From Microbacterium sp. MM2322 (lineage in GTDB: Bacteria; Actinomycetota; Actinomycetes; Actinomycetales; Microbacteriaceae): 64,000 nt of DNA. Location of the stretch: positions 1,054,001-1,118,000 of the forward strand of contig NZ_OZ075067.1 of the NCBI RefSeq assembly GCF_964186585.1, given 5' to 3'. The position numbers and the translations under genes are program-made. The notes beneath the pieces were generated by a model. It was not told the DNA's origin. It worked only from the letters and a program-made list of their open reading frames with translations, and did not search any database. Below are positions 35,367 through 43,256 of this stretch, piece by piece; within the stretch, counting starts at the first letter, position 1, and each line of letters starts with the position of its first letter.

Positions 35367-36036
35367 CCCCATCACGATCGCCATCGACGGTCCCGCCGGG
35401 AGCGGGAAGTCCAGCGTGTCGAAGGAGGCCGCGCGTCGACTCGGCTACGGCTACCTCGACACGGGCGCCGCGTACCGCGCGCTCGCATGGCACGTTCTCC
35501 AGCACGGCGCCGACACCTCCGCCGCCGCCGCCGTCGTCGACGCGGCCGGCGACTTCGACTACGCCATCTCGCTCGACCCCGATGAGTACTGGGTGCGCGT
35601 GGGCGACACCCTCGTCACCGACGCGATCCGCGAGCCGCACGTGAGTTCCGCTGTGAGCGGTGTCGCGCGGGTGCCGGTCATCCGCGAGCAGGTGAACGTG
35701 CTGTTCCGCCGCCTCGTGGCGGAGTCCGGCCGTCCCGGCGTCATCGTCGAGGGCCGCGACATCACCACCGTCGTCGCCCCCGATGCTCCCGTCCGGATCC
35801 TCCTGACCGCCGCCCCCGAGGTGCGCGCCGCCCGGCGCAGCGCCGAATTGACCTCACAGGATGCCGCGGCTGTCGCCGCCGCGCTGCACAAGCGCGACGC
35901 ATCCGACTCCCAGGTCGTCGACTTCCTCACCGCCGCCCCCGGCGTGACGGTGGTCGACTCGACCGACCTGGACTTCGCACAGACCGTCGACGCCGTCATG
36001 GACGTCGTGCGGTCGGGAACGGAAGGCTCGCGATGA
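35359..36036 (+). CDS. cmk: Cytidylate kinase
   Basis: A 225-aa kinase that phosphorylates CMP/dCMP. The P-loop GPAGSGKSS (residues about 10-18), [10 protein letters not shown] and [13 protein letters not shown] are family motifs. ATG at 35359 overlaps tyrA by 8 nt. It is coupled to der through an ATGA overlap, a classic pair. Confidence 0.95.
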   Translation: MTDPITIAIDGPAGSGKSSVSKEAARRLGYGYLDTGAAYRALAWHVLQHGADTSAAAAVVDAAGDFDYAISLDPDEYWVRVGDTLVTDAIREPHVSSAVSGVARVPVIREQVNVLFRRLVAESGRPGVIVEGRDITTVVAPDAPVRILLTAAPEVRAARRSAELTSQDAAAVAAALHKRDASDSQVVDFLTAAPGVTVVDSTDLDFAQTVDAVMDVVRSGTEGSR

Positions 36037-37562
36037 GCGCCGAAGACGATTACGAATACGAAGCCGGCCCCGACCGCATCGAGGAGAAGCTCGCCAACCT
36101 CGACGAGGAACTCGCCGAACAGCGTGCCGCCGCCCTCCGCGCCTCGCTCGCCGACTACGAGCTCGACGAGGACGACGATGAGCTCCTCGCCGGCTTCACC
36201 GCCGGCGGCGAGGTCGTCGAGCTGCTGCCCGCCCTTCCCGTGGTGGCGATCGTCGGACGGCCGAACGTCGGCAAGTCCGCACTCGTGAACCGCATCCTCG
36301 GCCGTCGCGAGGCGGTCGTCGAGGACACCCCGGGTGTCACGCGTGACCGTGTGAGCTACAAGGCCGAGTGGATGGACCGCCGGTTCACCCTCGTCGACAC
36401 CGGCGGTTGGGAGCACGACGCCAAGGGGATCGACCGTTCCGTCGCCGCGCAGGCCGAGATCGCGATCGAACTCTGCGACGTCGTGATGTTCGTCGTCGAC
36501 GCCATGGTGGGCGCGACGGCGACCGACGAGCAGGTCGTCCGCATGCTCCGGAAGACCGACAAGCCGGTCTTCCTCGTCGCCAACAAGATCGACGACGCCC
36601 GCCACGAGCCCGAGGCTGCGGCGCTCTGGAACCTGGGTCTCGGCGAGCCGCACCCGGTGTCGGCGATCCACGGTCGCGGCGTCGCCGACCTCCTCGACGA
36701 GGTCATGAAGGTGCTCCCCGAGATCTCGGCAGTGGCGAAGAACGAGCTCGGCGGACCGCGCCGGGTCGCGATCCTCGGCCGCCCGAACGTCGGCAAGTCC
36801 TCGCTCCTGAACAAGGCTGCGGGGGAGGAGCGCGTCGTCGTCAACGACCTCGCCGGCACCACGCGTGACCCGGTGGACGAGGTCGTCGAGCTCGGCGGCA
36901 AGCTGTGGCGTCTGGTCGACACCGCCGGCATCCGTCGTCGCGTGCACCTGCAGCAGGGTGCCGACTTCTACGCATCGCTCCGCACCAGCGCCGCGCTCGA
37001 GAAGGCCGAGGTCGCTGTCGTCGTCCTCGACGTGACCGAGACGATCAGCGTGCAGGATCTCAACATCATCGACCTGGTCCTCGAGTCGGGCCGCGCGCTC
37101 GTTCTCGCCTTCAACAAGTGGGATCGTCTCAACGACGACGACATGGACAACGCCGATCGCCGGCGCTACCTCGAGCGGGAGATCGAGCAGGACCTCGCGC
37201 ACGTCACGTGGGCGCCGCGCGTCAACCTGTCGGCCCGCACGGGACGCCACCTCGAGAAGCTCGTCCCGGCGCTCGAGACCGCGCTCGAGTCGTGGGATCA
37301 GCGCATCCCCACCGGCAAGTTCAACGCGTTCCTCGCCGAACTCATCGCCGAGCACCCGCACCCGCTCCGCGGCGGCAAGCAGCCCCGCATCCTGTTCGGG
37401 ACGCAGGCGTCGACTCGTCCGCCGACATTCGTGCTGTTCACGACCGGGTTCCTCGACCCCGGCTACCGCCGGTTCATCCAGCGGCGCCTGCGCGAGATCT
37501 TCGGCTTCGAGGGCACGCCGATCATCACGAACATGCGCGTGCGCGAGCGTCGCCAGCGCTGA
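36033..37562 (+). CDS. der: Ribosome-associated GTPase Der (EngA)
   Basis: A 509-aa GTPase for 50S subunit maturation with two G domains: [14 protein letters not shown] (about 74) with DTPGVTRDR, and [14 protein letters not shown] (about 250) with DLAGTTRDP, followed by a KH-like C-terminal domain. An acidic N-terminal extension of about 65 residues (rich in DEDDDE) precedes the first G domain, as in other actinobacteria. It is the last gene of a run starting at parA; a large palindrome follows. Confidence 0.96.
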   Translation: MSAEDDYEYEAGPDRIEEKLANLDEELAEQRAAALRASLADYELDEDDDELLAGFTAGGEVVELLPALPVVAIVGRPNVGKSALVNRILGRREAVVEDTPGVTRDRVSYKAEWMDRRFTLVDTGGWEHDAKGIDRSVAAQAEIAIELCDVVMFVVDAMVGATATDEQVVRMLRKTDKPVFLVANKIDDARHEPEAAALWNLGLGEPHPVSAIHGRGVADLLDEVMKVLPEISAVAKNELGGPRRVAILGRPNVGKSSLLNKAAGEERVVVNDLAGTTRDPVDEVVELGGKLWRLVDTAGIRRRVHLQQGADFYASLRTSAALEKAEVAVVVLDVTETISVQDLNIIDLVLESGRALVLAFNKWDRLNDDDMDNADRRRYLEREIEQDLAHVTWAPRVNLSARTGRHLEKLVPALETALESWDQRIPTGKFNAFLAELIAEHPHPLRGGKQPRILFGTQASTRPPTFVLFTTGFLDPGYRRFIQRRLREIFGFEGTPIITNMRVRERRQR

Positions 37563-37583
37563 CGCTCTGCCGCCGTCGCTTCG

Positions 37584-37649
37584 AGAGGAGATGACGCGTC
37601 GCGAGGAGGCATCCGGTCGAACCGGTCCTCGCGAAGCGTCATCTCCTCT
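37584..37649. repeat. 66-bp near-perfect palindrome after der
   Basis: AGAGGAGATGACGC (37584-37597) pairs with GCGTCATCTCCTCT (37636-37649); inside, TCGCGAGGA (37599-37607) pairs with TCCTCGCGA (37626-37634), and CCGGT/ACCGG close a CGA loop. That is 28 bp with one mismatch and a 5-nt bulge. It has no T-run. It may be a terminator for der, but its size and symmetry also fit a dispersed REP-like element. Confidence 0.7.
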
Positions 37650-37732
37650 CTGTTCGTCGGCGAAGCTGGGGATCTGTTCCGGGACGTGACGGATGCCGCG
37701 CCCGGCCGCCGTGCGCGTGAGAGGGTGAACGC

Positions 37733-38629
37733 ATGAGGATCGAGGAGCCGTCGAGCGGGCCACCGCGCCCGACCGGCCCCCGCGATCCGGGCGATGCGTG
37801 GGTGATCACCGATGCCGGTGAGAAGTACTGGGGCCGGTTCGGCGCAGCGGGTCTGCTCGCGCACGATCGTGAGCGCGGCGTGCTCCTGCAGCACCGCGTC
37901 GCGTGGAGCCATCACGGCGGCACGTGGGGCATCCCGGGCGGCGCGCGTCATCAGGGCGAGAGCGCGACGGATGCCGCGATGCGCGAGTCCCACGAAGAGG
38001 CCGGTGTGCCCGGCGAGGCGCTGCTGCCGCGCTTCACCAGTGTGCTCGATCTGGACGTCTGGTCGTACACGACCCTGGTTGCCGACGTGGTCCGGCCGTT
38101 CGAGCCGGTGATCGCCGATCCCGAAAGTTACGCGCTCGAGTGGGTGCCGCTCGACCAGGTCGATTCGCTGCCTCTGCACCCCGGGTTCTCCGCCTCCTGG
38201 CCGCCGCTGCGTGATCTGCTCGCCGTTCGGCCGACCGTCCTCGTGGACGCGGCGAACGTGGTCGGGTCGGTTCCCGACGGATGGTGGCGCGATCGCGCCG
38301 GTGCTGCAACGCGTCTGCTCGATCGGCTCGACGGTTTCTCGCGGGCGGGAGTCGCCGCAGCGGAGTTCTCCCTCCCCGGAGACACCTGGTATCCGACAGT
38401 CGTCGCGGTGCTCGAGGGTGAGGCGCGGAGCGCCCCCGATCGACCGGGCGCCGTCGAGGTGGTGCGGGCGGATGCCGCGGGTGACGACACGCTCGTCGCC
38501 GAGGCGCGGCGGCGCGTCGGCGACGGAGAGCGAGTCCTGCTCGTGACCAGCGACCGCGCGCTCGGCGAGCGGGCGGTCGCGGTGGGCGCCGAGGTGCGTG
38601 GGGCGTCCTGGCTGCGGGATCGGGCGTGA
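37733..38629 (+). CDS. NUDIX hydrolase fused to a PIN/NYN-like domain
   Basis: A 298-aa protein with two parts. Residues about 20-155 are a NUDIX domain with an intact box GARHQGESATDAAMRESHEEAGV. Residues about 163-298 start RPTVLVDAANVVGSVPDGWWRDR and end LLVTSDRALGERAVAVGAEVRGASWL, an arrangement of acidic residues (DAANV, DDTLV, TSDR) like YacP/NYN or PIN-type nucleases. The combination suggests cleavage of capped or modified RNA or nucleotides, but no substrate is known. ATG 37733 gives the NUDIX domain a short proline-rich lead. Confidence 0.75.
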   Translation: MRIEEPSSGPPRPTGPRDPGDAWVITDAGEKYWGRFGAAGLLAHDRERGVLLQHRVAWSHHGGTWGIPGGARHQGESATDAAMRESHEEAGVPGEALLPRFTSVLDLDVWSYTTLVADVVRPFEPVIADPESYALEWVPLDQVDSLPLHPGFSASWPPLRDLLAVRPTVLVDAANVVGSVPDGWWRDRAGAATRLLDRLDGFSRAGVAAAEFSLPGDTWYPTVVAVLEGEARSAPDRPGAVEVVRADAAGDDTLVAEARRRVGDGERVLLVTSDRALGERAVAVGAEVRGASWLRDRA

Positions 38630-39015
38630 GGCGGAGGCTCCTCGGGGTCGCTGTCGTTCTGGTGGCGGTGGCCGCGGGGTTGGCTGTGCACGTCGGCGCG
38701 GCGGACACCGCGGCATCCGACATCGCCGGTGACGCGCTCTACGTCATCGCCGTCTGGGGCGGACTTGTCGCGCTGTTCCCGCGGTGGTCGTCGTGGCTCG
38801 TCGGCGCGATCGTGCTGGTGTGGTGCGTGGGGGTGGAGCTCTTCCAACTCACCGGCTTGCCCGTGCGGTGGGCGGGGGAGTGGCCGCCGATCGTGCTCGT
38901 GTTCGGCACCGTCTTCGACGCGCGCGACCTGCTCGTCTACGGCGTGACGGCCCTGGCCATCGCGGGGACGGATGCCGCAGTGCGCCGCCCGCGGCGACGT
39001 CGGCTCTCAGACTGA
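38626..39015 (+). CDS. DUF2809-like small membrane protein
   Basis: A 129-aa protein with about four transmembrane segments and a basic C-terminus (RRPRRRRLSD). The core GDALYVIAVWGGLVALFP and GVELFQLTGLP resemble DUF2809 proteins, whose function is unknown. GTG 38626 overlaps the NUDIX-PIN gene as GTGA. Its end overlaps the convergent S4 gene by 9 nt. Confidence 0.72.
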   Translation: MRRRLLGVAVVLVAVAAGLAVHVGAADTAASDIAGDALYVIAVWGGLVALFPRWSSWLVGAIVLVWCVGVELFQLTGLPVRWAGEWPPIVLVFGTVFDARDLLVYGVTALAIAGTDAAVRRPRRRRLSD

Positions 39016-39378
39016 GTCGAGGTCGCGCCCGCGGAGCCGTTCGATGTCGCGTCGCTCACGCTTGGTCGGCCGGCCGGCTCCGCGGTCGCGGACGGCGACC
39101 ATGGCGACCGGCTCACGCACGGGCGTGCGGTCCTCCGCGGCGACGGCGGCGACGGGAGCGCCGACGCGCTTGGTGAGGGTCTGGCGGACGACGAGGATGC
39201 GGTCGAACCCCGCGATGCGCACGCGCAGTTCGTCGCCGATCCTGACCTGTTGGGCGGCTTTGGCTTTGTCACCGTTGACGCGCACATGTCCCGCACGGCA
39301 TGCGGTCGTCGCTGCCGAGCGAGTCTTGTAGACGCGGACCGCCCACAGCCAGGAGTCCACGCGAACGGCATCCGCCAT
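39007..39378 (-). CDS. RNA-binding S4 domain protein (Hsp15-like)
   Basis: A 123-aa protein whose residues 1-65 form an S4 domain (VDSWLWAVRVYKTRSAATTACRAGHVRVNG without internal breaks). In E. coli, Hsp15 frees 50S subunits with stalled nascent chains; the basic tail here (RPTKRERRDIERLR) is compatible with RNA binding. The ATG at 39378 is preceded by a strong Shine-Dalgarno, AAGGAGG, which decides against the longer frame starting ten codons upstream. Confidence 0.85.
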   Translation of the reverse strand: MADAVRVDSWLWAVRVYKTRSAATTACRAGHVRVNGDKAKAAQQVRIGDELRVRIAGFDRILVVRQTLTKRVGAPVAAVAAEDRTPVREPVAMVAVRDRGAGRPTKRERRDIERLRGRDLDSV

Positions 39379-39419
39379 GTCCGTCCTCCTTCTGTCCGGT
39401 GGCTCCATCGTAGGTCGGG

Positions 39420-39923
39420 TCAGGATGCCGCGAGCCGCCGTTCGACGCGGGTGAACATGGCCTCGTCGAAGGCGACGATGCGAGCCTCGGTCACGCTCGA
39501 CGGTGTCTCAGCCAGTGTCGTGACGGCAGCGTCGACCGCGTCGTCGAGTGGCCAGCCGTAAATCCCCGCGCTGATGAGAGGGATGGCGACGGTCGTGGCG
39601 CCGAGCTCGTCGGCTACGTCGAGAGCGCGGCGATAGCAAGATATGAGCAGGTCGCGGTCGCGTTCGCCTGCCGCATGATTCGGGCCGACGACGTGGATGA
39701 CCCAACGGGCGGGAAGATCGCCGGCGGTCGTCCACCCGGCATCCCCGGTCGCGAGGCCGTGGGGGAAGCGCGCGATGCAGTCGGCGAGGACCTCGGGCCC
39801 GCCCGCACGGTGGATGGCGCCGTCGACTCCGCCGCCGCCACGCATGGCGCGGTTCGCCGCGTTGACGACGGCGTCGACCTTTTGGCGGGTGATGTCGCCG
39901 CGGACGGCTGTGACACGACTCAT
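39420..39923 (-). CDS. Macro domain O-acetyl-ADP-ribose deacetylase-like protein
   Basis: A 167-aa stand-alone macro domain (YmdB/MacroD type). VVNAANRAMRGGGGVDGAIHRAGG carries the ADP-ribose-binding asparagine and the glycine loop, and PLISAGIYGWPLD forms the second loop. Such enzymes remove acetyl or ADP-ribose groups. ATG at 39923 (MSRVTAVRGDI) is chosen from family length; further upstream, the frame is not protein-like. Confidence 0.88.
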   Translation of the reverse strand: MSRVTAVRGDITRQKVDAVVNAANRAMRGGGGVDGAIHRAGGPEVLADCIARFPHGLATGDAGWTTAGDLPARWVIHVVGPNHAAGERDRDLLISCYRRALDVADELGATTVAIPLISAGIYGWPLDDAVDAAVTTLAETPSSVTEARIVAFDEAMFTRVERRLAAS

Positions 39924-40110
39924 GCAAATGCCCTCGCGACAAGGGGGCATTCGGCACCGGAACGAGCGGTATCTGACTGAGTGGGCCCGGTGGATATCGG
40001 CGTCATGCGGGCAGAGTAGCGGCGGTAACGGACACGCGGAACCCCGTGGCGGTTCGCGGGCGGCCCCGGGACCGGTTAGGATAGTGGAGTTGTCCGCAAG
40101 GGCAACGGAC

Positions 40111-40184
<74 letters not shown>

Positions 40185-40192
40185 CCGGACGA

Positions 40193-40226
40193 GGCCCGGA
40201 ATCTCAACAGAGGTTCCGGGCCTTTT
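40193..40226 (+). terminator. Intrinsic terminator after tRNA-Pro
   Basis: GGCCCGGAA (40193-40201) and TTCCGGGCC (40214-40222) are followed by TTTT, a textbook hairpin plus U-tract 9 nt past the tRNA. Confidence 0.85.
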
Positions 40227-40438
40227 GCATGTCCATCTCGCGTGGGCGACTCCACAAGGGCTCCAATGCATGGTGAGACAAAGGCGCCCGAGAAGCTGGA
40301 CGAGTCTCGTCCGGTCCGTTCTCTGACAAGGGCACACCCCTCCGCGAGGCTGTGCAGCATGGGTATGGTCGTGATCCCGGTGCCGCGGCCTGCCCCTGAT
40401 AAGGAGGGGGCTCTGGGCCGCCACATGGCGCACAGGCT

Positions 40439-40444
40439 TACCAT
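40439..40444 (+). promoter_or_regulatory. -10 element, leaderless promoter of the molybdopterin oxidoreductase
   Basis: TACCAT stands 6 nt before ATG 40451, so the mRNA likely starts at the initiation codon. No convincing -35. The 210 bp between the tRNA terminator and this site hold no gene that I can support. Confidence 0.4.
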
Positions 40445-40450
40445 GACCCC

Positions 40451-41992
40451 ATGAGTGCGCAGTCGAGGGTGTGGGCGGCCACGGCCGGAGTCGTGTCCGT
40501 CGGCGCAGCCCTCGCCGTCGCCGAGCTGATCGCGCTCATGGTCGCTCCGCAGAGCAGCCCGCTGTTGGCCGTCGGCTCTCTCGTGATCGACCTCGCGCCA
40601 CCGTGGGCGAAAGACGCCGCCATCGCACTCTTCGGCACGAACGACAAAATCTTCCTGCTGGTGCTGCTGTCGGTGCTGCTGGCGCTCGTCGCCGCCGGCG
40701 CCGGCATCCTTCACCTCGCTGCTCCGCCCGGAGGTGTTCTCGTCCTGGGCGTGCTCGGCGCCATCGCGGCGCTCGCGGTCATGACCCGCGCACAAGCGAC
40801 CGGAGCGTGGGCCATCCCGACAGTCCTGGGCATCACGGTGGGATGCCTGCTGCTGCACATGCTCATCGTGCGCCTACGGCGGTCCCTCCCCAACCCCAAC
40901 GGCGCCACGGCATCTCCTTCCTCGCCGTCGCGACGTGGTTTCGTCGCTCTGCTCGCAGGGTCGGCCGCGGCGGTGATCGTCGTCGGCGTGGGCTCGCGCC
41001 TTGCGAATGCCGCGACCATCACGACGCAGACCATCCGTCGGGCCATCACCCTGCCGAAGCCCACGGCGGCGGCTCCCGTGCCCGCCGGGGCGTCGCTCGA
41101 CGTCGAGGGGATCTCGCCGCTGATCACTGCGAACGAGAACTTCTATCGGATCGACACCGCCTTGCAGGTGCCCGCCATCGACCCGGAGACTTGGCGTCTG
41201 CGCATCGTCGGCATGGTGGAGAACGAGATCGAGATCGGCTTCGACGAGCTGCTCGCATTGCCGCTCGGCGAGTCCATCACCACCCTCATGTGCGTCTCGA
41301 ACGAGGTGGGAGGCAGCCTGATCGGGAACGCACTCTGGCTCGGCTATCCGATCCGCGACCTGCTGGCGCGGGCCCGGCCACTGGCCGGCGCCGACATGGT
41401 GCTCTCTCGCAGCGTCGACGGATTCACCGCGAGCACGCCGCTCGAGATCCTCCAAGAAGAGGACCGTAATGCGATCTTCGCGGTCGGCATGAACGGCGAG
41501 CCGTTGCCGCCGGAGCACGGCTTTCCCGTGCGCATGGTCGTGCCCGGCCTGTACGGCTATGTGTCGGCGACAAAATGGGTCACGCAGCTCGAGGTCACCA
41601 CGTTCGACCAGGCCTCCGCTTACTGGACCGACCGCGGGTGGTCGGAACGGGGACCCGTCAAGATCGGCTCACGCATCGATGTGCCGACGAACCGCGCTTC
41701 CATGACGGCCGGCTCGATTGCTGTCGCGGGCGTTGCATGGGCTCAGCACACCGGCATCCGGGGCGTGCAGGTGCGCGTCGACGGCAGCGACTGGCAGGAC
41801 GCGCGCTTGGCGACGGCGATCTCCTCGGACACCTGGGTGCAGTGGGTGTACCAGTGGGATGCCGCCGCCGGCACTCACGAGATCGAAGTCCGCGCGACGG
41901 ACGCCGACGGTCAGGTGCAGAGCGGTGACGACGTCCCCGTCGTCCCGAACGGCGCCGAGGGCTGGCATTCCATCTCGGTGACCGTCGGCTGA
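40451..41992 (+). CDS. Membrane-anchored molybdopterin-dependent oxidoreductase (sulfite oxidase family)
   Basis: A 513-aa protein. Residues 1-185 contain about five transmembrane helices. The rest is a sulfite-oxidase/YedY-like fold with the molybdenum-ligating cysteine in TTLMCVSNEVGG (Cys281) and the closing beta-sandwich dimerisation domain (WDAAAGTHEIEVRATDADG). In this family the catalytic part faces outward and reduces or oxidises small S- or N-oxides; the membrane part may pass electrons. The exact substrate is unknown. The gene stands alone between tRNA-Pro and the fructan operon. Confidence 0.87.
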   Translation: MSAQSRVWAATAGVVSVGAALAVAELIALMVAPQSSPLLAVGSLVIDLAPPWAKDAAIALFGTNDKIFLLVLLSVLLALVAAGAGILHLAAPPGGVLVLGVLGAIAALAVMTRAQATGAWAIPTVLGITVGCLLLHMLIVRLRRSLPNPNGATASPSSPSRRGFVALLAGSAAAVIVVGVGSRLANAATITTQTIRRAITLPKPTAAAPVPAGASLDVEGISPLITANENFYRIDTALQVPAIDPETWRLRIVGMVENEIEIGFDELLALPLGESITTLMCVSNEVGGSLIGNALWLGYPIRDLLARARPLAGADMVLSRSVDGFTASTPLEILQEEDRNAIFAVGMNGEPLPPEHGFPVRMVVPGLYGYVSATKWVTQLEVTTFDQASAYWTDRGWSERGPVKIGSRIDVPTNRASMTAGSIAVAGVAWAQHTGIRGVQVRVDGSDWQDARLATAISSDTWVQWVYQWDAAAGTHEIEVRATDADGQVQSGDDVPVVPNGAEGWHSISVTVG

Positions 41993-42095
41993 GCGGACGT
42001 CAGCTCGCAGCGAGGAACGCTCTGGCGGCGCAGACCAGCTGCGAGTGGCCCACGTCGATCGCCTTTGCTCAGCCGACGGTCGATCTGAACTTCGC

Positions 42096-42153
42096 TTGAC
42101 GGCCCGTCCTAACCCGGGTTAGCATCATCCACACATGGCGTTAACCCGGGTTA
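42096..42153 (+). promoter_or_regulatory. Promoter and two LacI-type operators of the fructan operon
   Basis: -35 TTGACG (42096-42101), 18 nt, -10 TAGCAT (42120-42125). The perfect palindrome CTAACCCGGGTTAG (42109-42122) sits between the two promoter boxes and touches the -10. A second copy, TAACCCGGGTTA (42142-42153), lies just downstream of the expected start. Centre-to-centre spacing is 32 bp, about three helix turns, suited to co-operative repression. GC-centred palindromes of this size are typical LacI-family operators. Confidence 0.82.
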
Positions 42154-42177
42154 GTCGCCTCAACGGAGAGGGCTCAC

Positions 42178-43194
42178 GTGTCGATCGACAGGCAACGCGC
42201 GGTGACGATGCGCGACATCGCCGAGCGGGCGGGTGTGTCGCGGACCGCGGTCTCGTTCGTGCTGAACGACCGCCGCTCCGTCTCTCTGTCGGATGAGACG
42301 CGAGACCGCGTGCTGAGCGTCGCCGCCGAGCTCGGCTATCGGCGCAACGCGAGCGCCCAAGCGCTCGCCCACCAGCGAAGCGACTGGTACGGACTCGTCA
42401 CGGAGATCGTCACCGCCCCATTCGCCGTCGAGATCATCAAGGGCGCTCAGGATCGCGCGCTGAGGGACGGAAAGTACCTCCTCATCGCCTCGACCGAGTC
42501 GGATGCCGAGGCCGAGTCCGCTGCTATCGAGCGATTCCTGGAACAACGGGTCGAAGGAATCATCTACGCCGCGACATGGCACCGTGCCGTCACCATCCCG
42601 GACATCGCGAGCGAGGTTCCCACCGTTCTCGTGAACTGTTTCGACGAGGAGGGCCGCTACCCTGCGGTCGTCCCCGACGAGCGCACGGGCGGGCGACGCG
42701 CCACCGAACGACTTCTCGCTGCGGGACACCGTCGAATCGGCTTCGTCAATCTCGATCCCGGGATCCCGGCGGCAGTGGGAAGACGCTTGGGCTACCACGA
42801 CGCATTGCGCGACGCGGGCCTCGACATCGACGAATCCCTCGAAATATCTGGACACGCGACAGCAGACGGCGGCTTCACTGCGGTCGACGCTCTGCTCGAC
42901 CTTCCGACGCCTCCCACTGCGATCTTCTGCGCGAACGACCGCATGGCCATGGGAGCGTACGACGCCATCAAGGAGCGCGGACTGCGCATCCCCCACGACG
43001 TGGCCGTCATCGGATTCGACAATCAGGAGCTCATCGCGGCGTACCTGAGGCCGAGTCTGACGACGGTCGCCCTGCCCTTCGATGAGATGGGCGCCCGAGG
43101 CGTGGACATCCTCGCCGCTATCACAGCGGGCCAGTCGACCGACGCCACACGGGTGACGGTCGACTGCCCGCTCCTGGAACGCTCGTCCGTGTGA
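42178..43194 (+). CDS. LacI family transcriptional regulator of fructan use
   Basis: A 338-aa repressor. The N-terminal helix-turn-helix and hinge region (TMRDIAERAGVSRTAVSFVL at about 10-29) is followed by a periplasmic-binding-like ligand domain (AIFCANDRMAMGAYDAIKERG). GTG 42178 has GGAGAG upstream. It lies directly behind two matching palindromes and directly before the importer and GH32 genes, so autoregulation and control of the whole operon by a fructose-containing sugar is the likely role. Confidence 0.92.
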   Translation: MSIDRQRAVTMRDIAERAGVSRTAVSFVLNDRRSVSLSDETRDRVLSVAAELGYRRNASAQALAHQRSDWYGLVTEIVTAPFAVEIIKGAQDRALRDGKYLLIASTESDAEAESAAIERFLEQRVEGIIYAATWHRAVTIPDIASEVPTVLVNCFDEEGRYPAVVPDERTGGRRATERLLAAGHRRIGFVNLDPGIPAAVGRRLGYHDALRDAGLDIDESLEISGHATADGGFTAVDALLDLPTPPTAIFCANDRMAMGAYDAIKERGLRIPHDVAVIGFDNQELIAAYLRPSLTTVALPFDEMGARGVDILAAITAGQSTDATRVTVDCPLLERSSV

Positions 43195-43256
43195 CTGGAC
43201 ATCGCTGAACGAGCACACCCTTCGCCTTCAAGGAAGAAGAAAGGAACACCATCATC

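Noticed and set aside
40227..40438. Regulatory RNA (for example a molybdenum-cofactor riboswitch) before the molybdopterin enzyme
   Set aside because: A -10 just before the ATG suggests a leaderless mRNA, and no conserved fold could be recognised.
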